Assembly (NCBI RefSeq): GCF_000018405.1
Contig: NC_009943.1
Span: forward strand, 2,483,001 to 2,547,000
DNA: 64,000 bases
Direction: 5' to 3'
Origin: Desulfosudis oleivorans Hxd3
GTDB taxonomy: Bacteria > Desulfobacterota > Desulfobacteria > Desulfobacterales > Desulfosudaceae
Positions 7,537 to 14,200 of this stretch are shown in pieces. The translations under genes and the position numbers were made by a program. The notes below the pieces were generated by a model. The model was not told where the DNA came from, made no database searches, and worked only from the letters and a program-made list of their open reading frames with translations. How positions within the stretch are numbered: position 1 is the stretch's first letter; every line of letters begins with the position of its first letter.

Positions 7537-10455
7537 TTATTTCGCTCCTATTGATATATTAACATTGTTAATATATTCTGTATTAAAAAATCCCTCTTCC
7601 CATGTAGTTATCCCATCAAAATTATAGTCAAATTCTTCTGAACAATCACATTCAGTTTCCCCATACTCGTAAACAGTTTTTCCAACCTTCCCTTTTATAT
7701 TCACAGTAAATACATCCCAATCTGAATAGTATTTTACAGTCATATTGCATTTGCAATCAGATTCACTTTTCGTATATTTCTTTATTATTACAGTATTATA
7801 GATAAAACCCCTCGCTTTATTCGCGGTCTGTTTTTGCAATATACCTCTTGCTTTTTTAAGGGTGTATTCTACAAATGGTTTAGTAGTAGAGCTAATAGCA
7901 TTAACTACGGCTTTAACTCCCATTTTTGCAAATCCCCATATCGTATCATCAAAATCAATGCCAGCAGCACAAAAGAGGATCGCCCTACTTTTTAAGGAAT
8001 CGGAAAAACCAGGACCGATATATGTATTATAATACTTACGTTTCATGTCTAGTAGTAACATACTCATAAACTCTTCTTTGTATGAATTTATGCTACGAAG
8101 CCCATAGGGATCATAATCATTAACAGCATCATTCCCCACAAACCCATACAAATTATATCCGCCCTCTTCCCCCAACGGATCCCTCGACATCCACCTCCCC
8201 ATCTCCGGCTCATAATACCGGTATCCGTAATAATACAGCCCACTCTCCCCATCAAAATACTTCGTCGAGAACCGAAACACATTTTCATCCGCCATGGCCC
8301 CGCTCTTATGAATCAGCCCGCCAAACGGGGCATATTCATAAGCTGCCGCAACCGTTCCATCTGCCGCGCTCACCATGCGGCCCACGTTGCCGTTGGCATC
8401 ATGGCAGTAGAGGTAAGTATTCACCCCGTCGGTCATGGCCAGCAGGCCGCCCACGCCACCGGCTCCTTGCAGGCTCTGGGAGAGGTCAAGGCCCCACACA
8501 TAGGACTTTTGCACCGCACCGGTTCCATCCAGCTCCTGGATCAGGTTCCACCCGTCATAGACAAATAAGCTGGCAGCTGACAGCTGGTAGCTGCCGGCGC
8601 TGAATGTATAGACAGACTTCTTCACCCTTCGGCCCATGTAGTCGTACACAAAGGCCAGTTTGGTATTTCCTTCGGTCGGGGTCTCGGGTTCCACGGAGAT
8701 GAGGCGATTTTCCCCGTTCCAGGCATAAACCATGCCCTGCTGGTGGGTAAGGTTGCCGTCATCATCATAGACCGGGTTATCTGTTACGCCGCCAGTTTCA
8801 ATGGCATCGTACTGGTTTAAATTATCGGGCGTATAGGTGGTGGTAGCCTCGACCAGGGTATCCGGCAGGTCCGGGGTCAGGTCCATGGTCTTGCGCTGGC
8901 CAAGGGCGGTGTAGGTATAATCATATTGGGCAATATCGGCCCCACCAAACGTGTGCCTGACCTGGGTTTTGAGGTCCCGGTTCGGCTCATAGACAAAATC
9001 CGTGACCAGATTCTCCATGGTCAGGGTGTCGACAAAATCAGAGTCGGCCACATACGCATAGGTGGCCGTCTTTTCTCCGGCCCCGGTGTTCCAGGTGACG
9101 CCTGCAAACCGGCCGGTGGAAGGCTCATACCCATAGGCCACGCTGTAGCCTGTAAGGCTCAACCCGGTGGGCCGGCCCACCACGCCGGAGGTCTCGTATG
9201 TGCGGGTGATGGTTTTGCTGTACAGCCCGCCGGAAGCGCCGTCGATGGTTTCTGTGACAGGTTGCAGGGCACTATTATAGGCAAAGGTGCGCGTGCCCAC
9301 AACATCGTCCACGGTATACACCTGCCCGGCCCGGGTGTAGGCATAGGCCACATCCGGGGTGGTGTCAGAATAATCAATACCCGTGAGTTCCCCGGTATTC
9401 AGATCATAGGTGTAGGTGGTGACAAGGGTGCCGTTATCCCGTGCCCAGGTGCGGGTAGCCAGCCGGTTGGCAGCAGTATAGGTGTAGGCCGTGGATTTGG
9501 CCTCATCATCGGTCTTGGCGGTGAGCAGGCCGGTGGACGGCTGATAGGTCCAGGTGGTGATATCTGGATCTCCGGTGGAACCTGATGGCCACTCTGCCCC
9601 GTCCCAGCCAGAGCCGTTGCGGTACATGTGCATCTGGGTCATCTGGCCGTAAGCGTCATACACAAACTTTACCGGCTCGACCGCGCTGCCCCATTTATAC
9701 GCCAGTTGCCCGAGGCTGTTGTAGGCGTAGCGGATGGTTTTGCCAAGAGCATTGGTCTCTGTTGTCCGGCGGCCGGCTGCATCATAGGTAAAAGTAGTCC
9801 GACTGCCTGCGGCATCTTCCACATAATCCACCTGGCCCAGGCTGTTGTAATGGGTAACAGTGGTGCCGGTGCGGGAATCGGTGGCCCCTGTACGTCGGCC
9901 CAGGCCGTCATACGAGAAGGTGGTGGTCACCCCGGTTTTGCTCTGCCGGGATTGCAACAACCCGTTTGTCGTGACAGTAATTTCGTTAAAGGATGCATCC
10001 GGGTAGTCCACGGTCTGCGTTACAGTTTTGGTGGCAGGGTCGATAACGGTCCGGGCTGTCGTCTGGTTGCCGTTAATGTCAGTAGAAACGGTCTCATTGA
10101 CAAGGCCGTTTGTGCCCAGGCCGGTGAGCCGGGTTTTTTGAATGCCCGTGGTGGTGGGGGTACTGCTGCCGGTGACGGCAAAAATTTTGCCGGTGGTTTC
10201 CTGCCACCAGTCGGCGCCGTCACTGGTGTACTGGGTGGTGCTTTCCTGAATACGGTCTGACGACCCGTCATCCAGAACGCCGTTGGCATTGACATCCAGA
10301 CCGGAGCGGACCATGTTGCCCAATTCGTCATATTCATAAAGCGTATCGGCCAGGCCCGGAGCGGATGTGGCAATCAGGCGGCCGTCCGCAGAAGATAGAA
10401 AGGGCATCCCCCGCACAAATCCGGCAATGGTGTTATATGCCGCATCCATCCGCAT
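7537..10455 (-). CDS. RHS/YD-repeat cassette 1, 5'-truncated, tip with two CxC motifs
   Basis: 972 residues from the ATG that matches cassettes 2 and 3 (a TTG at 10485 is in frame but unsupported). The layout is the short start peptide, entry into the RHS core at GRLIATSAPG, YD repeats, the core end (SRDPLGEEGGYNLYGF, YDPYGL) and a tip of about 186 residues. The tip is AT-rich in codons. Its first half is probably helical (FAKMGVKAVVNAISS) and its second half carries DCKC and ECDC, two CxC pairs 33 residues apart, which may bind metal or form disulfides. It has no signal peptide and no toxin family that I recognise. The lipoprotein gene behind it is coupled to its stop codon. Confidence 0.75.
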   Translation of the reverse strand: MRMDAAYNTIAGFVRGMPFLSSADGRLIATSAPGLADTLYEYDELGNMVRSGLDVNANGVLDDGSSDRIQESTTQYTSDGADWWQETTGKIFAVTGSSTPTTTGIQKTRLTGLGTNGLVNETVSTDINGNQTTARTVIDPATKTVTQTVDYPDASFNEITVTTNGLLQSRQSKTGVTTTFSYDGLGRRTGATDSRTGTTVTHYNSLGQVDYVEDAAGSRTTFTYDAAGRRTTETNALGKTIRYAYNSLGQLAYKWGSAVEPVKFVYDAYGQMTQMHMYRNGSGWDGAEWPSGSTGDPDITTWTYQPSTGLLTAKTDDEAKSTAYTYTAANRLATRTWARDNGTLVTTYTYDLNTGELTGIDYSDTTPDVAYAYTRAGQVYTVDDVVGTRTFAYNSALQPVTETIDGASGGLYSKTITRTYETSGVVGRPTGLSLTGYSVAYGYEPSTGRFAGVTWNTGAGEKTATYAYVADSDFVDTLTMENLVTDFVYEPNRDLKTQVRHTFGGADIAQYDYTYTALGQRKTMDLTPDLPDTLVEATTTYTPDNLNQYDAIETGGVTDNPVYDDDGNLTHQQGMVYAWNGENRLISVEPETPTEGNTKLAFVYDYMGRRVKKSVYTFSAGSYQLSAASLFVYDGWNLIQELDGTGAVQKSYVWGLDLSQSLQGAGGVGGLLAMTDGVNTYLYCHDANGNVGRMVSAADGTVAAAYEYAPFGGLIHKSGAMADENVFRFSTKYFDGESGLYYYGYRYYEPEMGRWMSRDPLGEEGGYNLYGFVGNDAVNDYDPYGLRSINSYKEEFMSMLLLDMKRKYYNTYIGPGFSDSLKSRAILFCAAGIDFDDTIWGFAKMGVKAVVNAISSTTKPFVEYTLKKARGILQKQTANKARGFIYNTVIIKKYTKSESDCKCNMTVKYYSDWDVFTVNIKGKVGKTVYEYGETECDCSEEFDYNFDGITTWEEGFFNTEYINNVNISIGAK
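8176..10383 (-). repeat. RHS core direct repeat, copy 2
   Basis: The 3' part (about 8240-8690) is nearly identical to about 11935-12385 of the full-length gene, and the middle matches cassette 3. The 5' part is a diverged version (NANGVLDDG, STTQYTSDGADWW). Homology to the full-length gene ends at about 10383, the same breakpoint as in copy 3. Confidence 0.85.
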
Positions 10456-10749
10456 GACGTTTACAGACTCCGCCTTATAATCCAAATCGAAATCGGGATC
10501 GGGATCGGGATCGAATTGCCGTCAGAACAAAAACGTATCGATACCGATTTCGATAGCGATAGCGATTTCGACAGGGACAATGATTTTTCTGCCATTCTCA
10601 ATCGCCCTTCCTGCCTTCCCGACCGGCCGCACTGGACTCCGGGTCAAGCCCGGAATGACAAACATGTCCGGCTGTTCCGGATAAACCCTTACTTCTTATC
10701 CCCTCCAGTGCTTCGCACACCGGCAGACGAGCTGCCGGTGCCACCCGCA
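10384..10749. repeat. Flank repeat, copy of 6400-6764
   Basis: Nearly identical to the flank of cassette 2, including the boundary motif at 10434-10471. The copies part company just after the REP-like palindrome, at the CCACCCGC sequence, which marks one end of the duplicated unit. Confidence 0.85.
10486..10572. repeat. Hexamer-repeat hairpin, second copy
   Basis: Same arms and AACAAAAACG loop as 6501-6587, carried along in the duplicated flank. Confidence 0.7.
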
Positions 10750-10785
10750 CAACACCCGCTAGGCAAGCTGCCGGTGCCACCCGCG
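10718..10785. repeat. REP-like palindrome plus partial second copy
   Basis: CACCGGCAG/CTGCCGGTG stem at 10718-10740 followed by CCACCCGC. At 10761-10785 there is a damaged second unit with GGCAAGCTGCCGGTGCCACC, so a tandem array of this element seems to end here. Confidence 0.55.
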
Positions 10786-10794
10786 ACCCCGGCA

Positions 10795-11235
10795 CTACGG
10801 CACTTCCCTTTCCTTATCCTCTGAAGAACTTTCTTTTATGCATTCCCTTATTAAGCCTATTGCTTCTTTATTACTGCTCCCATACTGATTCATAATATAG
10901 TCAGTAGCCTTTAACGGGTCACCTCCATGTTCTATTAAAAGAAGAATAATATCTTTGCGATTCAATAATGCAGCAGTACCAATGGGATCATCAAAGACAA
11001 AAGATTCTCCATCTTGTTGCTGAAGACGGTTAATTGCCTCTGGATTTTTTTTCAAAATTTTCAGAATTTCCTCTGTCGATGCATTTGATTCTATTGCCTC
11101 AAGTAAAGAAGGATACTCTTCATAAGAAACTGTCTTTTCTATACTTATACAAAATTTCAATACGAAAACTAAAGCGATCACTCCAATAATAATTCCAAAA
11201 GACAGACCGAGTTTTAATGCTTTCTTTTCAGTCAT
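10795..11235 (-). CDS. Membrane-anchored ankyrin-repeat protein, partner of full-length RHS
   Basis: 146 residues. The N-terminus has basic residues and one transmembrane segment (about 10-28). The rest has ankyrin-like helices (SLLEAIESNASTEEI, GTAALLNRKDIILLLIEHG, GDPL), with the clearest repeat at about residues 85-112. Its start lies 14 bases behind the stop of the full-length RHS gene, with an AGGAAAG site before the ATG. The position fits an immunity protein, and ankyrin proteins are known immunity partners in polymorphic toxin loci. The N-terminal anchor places the ankyrin domain outside the cytoplasm or at the membrane; which side is not certain. Confidence 0.65.
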   Translation of the reverse strand: MTEKKALKLGLSFGIIIGVIALVFVLKFCISIEKTVSYEEYPSLLEAIESNASTEEILKILKKNPEAINRLQQQDGESFVFDDPIGTAALLNRKDIILLLIEHGGDPLKATDYIMNQYGSSNKEAIGLIRECIKESSSEDKEREVP

Positions 11236-11249
11236 TCATCTAATCTTTC

Positions 11250-14200
11250 CTATAAACACGATTTACATTTCCCCTTCGCTTCCTGCCTACACTGCCTCTT
11301 CTTTGCATCAAGCCTAAAATCAGAAACTTCACAGACTTTCGGTCCTAATCCCCAATTCATAGAAGTAGTAACTCTTCCAGAAATCCATTTATCTCCCCAT
11401 CGGGTTTTCCATGAATGGCAGGCATCGCCACCGCATGAACATTCACAATTCACCTCACAGGAGATTTTAACCCAACAGGGTCTTCCTATTTCGATATCTT
11501 TCTTGGCTTCGCCGGGAAGCGAAGAATAATAACGTTTTTCTCTATTGTAGGTCCAAAATAAATCAGCATCTTCGCCACCTGATACGATTTTCAATACATA
11601 CTTTATGATTGTCTCTACTTTAAAATTGGATTTATCATAGTCAATATCAACTGTTCTGCCGGCTACAGGAGCCTCATTCACATCAGGGCATCCTTTACAT
11701 TTAAATAATAAATACAATGATTTCGGCTTGTACCATGTTATGTCGATATACATAGAATCAGAGCTATAGCCTTCAGACCCTCCAACCTGAACAAGTCCAA
11801 GCAGATCAAAGAAATTAGTAGGGTCATTCATTACAAAAGAATAAAGATTCAGCCCACCACTTTCTCCGACCGGGTCTCTGCTGATCCACCGTCCGGTTTC
11901 AGGATCGTAGTACCTCAAGCCGTATTCATAGAGCCCACTCTCCCCATCCCAATACTTCGTCGAGAACCGAAACACATTCTCATCCGCCATAACCCCGCTT
12001 TTATGAATCAGCCCGCCAAACGGGGCATATTCATAAGCTGCCGCAACCGTTCCATCTGCCGCGCTCACCATGCGGCCCACGTTGCCGTTGGCATCATGGC
12101 AGTAGAGGTAAGTATTCACCCCGTCGGTCATGGCCAGCAGGCCGCCCACGCCACCGGCTCCTTGCAGGCTCTGGGAGAGGTCAAGGCCCCACACATAGGA
12201 CTTTTGCACCGCACCGGTTCCATCCAGCTCCTGGATCAGGTTCCACCCGTCATAGACAAATAAGCTGGCAGCTGACAGCTGGTAGCTGCCGGCGCTGAAT
12301 GTATAGACGGCCTTTTTCACCCTTCGGCCCATGTAGTCGTACACAAAGGCCAGTTTGGTATTTCCTTCGGTCGGGGTCTCGGGTTCCACGGAGATGAGGC
12401 GGTTTTCCGCGTTCCAGGTATAAACCATGCCCTGCTGGTGGGTAAGGTTGCCGTCATCATCATAGACCGGGTTATCTGTTACGCCGCCAGTTTCAATGGC
12501 ATCGTACTGGTTTAAATTATCGGGCGTATAGGTGGTGGTAGCCTCGACCAGGGTATCCGGCAGGTCCGGGGTCAGGTCCATGGTCTTGCGCTGGCCAAGG
12601 GCGGTGTAGGTATAATCATATTGGGCAATATCGGCCCCACCAAACGTGTGCCTGACCTGGGTTTTGAGGTCCCGGTTCGGCTCATAGACAAAATCCGTGA
12701 CCAGATTCTCCATGGTCAGGGTGTCGACAAAATCAGAGTCGGCCACATACGCATAGGTGGCCGTCTTTTCTCCGGCCCCGGTGTTCCAGGTGACGCCTGC
12801 AAACCGGCCGGTGGAAGGCTCATACCCATAGGCCACGCTGTAGCCTGTAAGGCTCAACCCGGTGGGCCGGCCCACCACGCCGGAGGTCTCGTATGTGCGG
12901 GTGATGGTTTTGCTGTACAGCCCGCCGGAAGCGCCGTCGATGGTTTCTGTGACGGGTTGCAGGGCACTGTTATAGGCAAAGGTGCGCGTGCCCACAACAT
13001 CGTCCACGGTATACATCTGCCCGGCCCGTGTGTAGGCATAGGCCACATCCGGCGTGGTGCCAGAATAATCAATGCCAGTGAGTTCCCCGGTATTCAGATC
13101 ATAGGTGTAGGTGGTGACAAGGGTGCCGTTATCCCGTGCCCAGGTGCGGGTAGCCAGCCGGTTGGCGGCGGTGTAGGTGTAGGCCGTGGATTTGGCCTCA
13201 TCATCGGTCTTGGCAGTGAGCAGGCCGGTGGACGGCTGATAGGTCCAGGTGGTGATATCTGGATCTCCGGTGGAACCTGATGGCCACTCTGTCCCGTCCC
13301 AACCAGAGCCGTTGCGGAACATGTGCATCTGGATCATCTGGCCGTAAGCGTCATACACAAACTTTACCGGTTCGGCCGCGCTGCCCCATTTATACGTCAG
13401 TTGTCCGAGGCTGTTGTAGGCGTAGCGGATGGTTTTGCCCCGGACATTGGTCTCTGTTTCACGGCGGCCGGCTGCATCATAAATGAATGTAGTCCGGTTG
13501 CCTGCGGCATCTTCCACATAATCCACCTGGCCCAGGCTGTTGTAATGGGTAACAGTGGTGCCGGTGCGGGAATCGGTGGCCCCGGTCCGGCGGCCCAGTC
13601 CATCGCAGGAAAAGGTGGTGGTCACACCGGTTTTGCTCTGCCGGGATTGCAGCAGTCCGTTTGTCGTGACAGTAACTTCGTTAAAGGATGCATCCGGGTA
13701 GTCCACTGTCTGCGTTACAGTTTGGGTGGCAGGGTCGATAACGGTCCGGGCAACGGTCTGGTTGCCGTTAATGTCAGTAGAAACGGTCTCATTGACAAGG
13801 CCGTTTGCGCCCAGGCCGGTGAGCCTGGTTTTTTGAATGCCCGTGGTGGTGGGGGTGCTGCTGCCGGTGACGGCAAAAATTTTGCCGGTGGTTTCCTGCC
13901 ACCAGTCGGTGCCGTCGTTGGAGTATTGAGTGACACTTTCCTGAATGCGGTCTGACGATCCGTCATCCAGCACGCCGTTATCATTGACATCCAGGCCGGA
14001 GCGGACCATGTTGCCCAACTCGTCATATTCATAAAGCGTATCGGCCAGGCCCGGAGCGGATGTGGCAATCAGGCGGCCGGTAACGTCATAGGTGTTTTCA
14101 GTTGCCTGCGTGCCGGTGTAGCCGGGTTTTTCCGTGCGGATCATGTTACCGGCCATGTCATAGGTGGTGATCTCGTAACGGTCGGACGCAGGGCTGCCGA

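Noticed and set aside
6501-10572. CRISPR-like array
   Set aside because: The repeats have a 6-base period with no spacers and no cas genes nearby.
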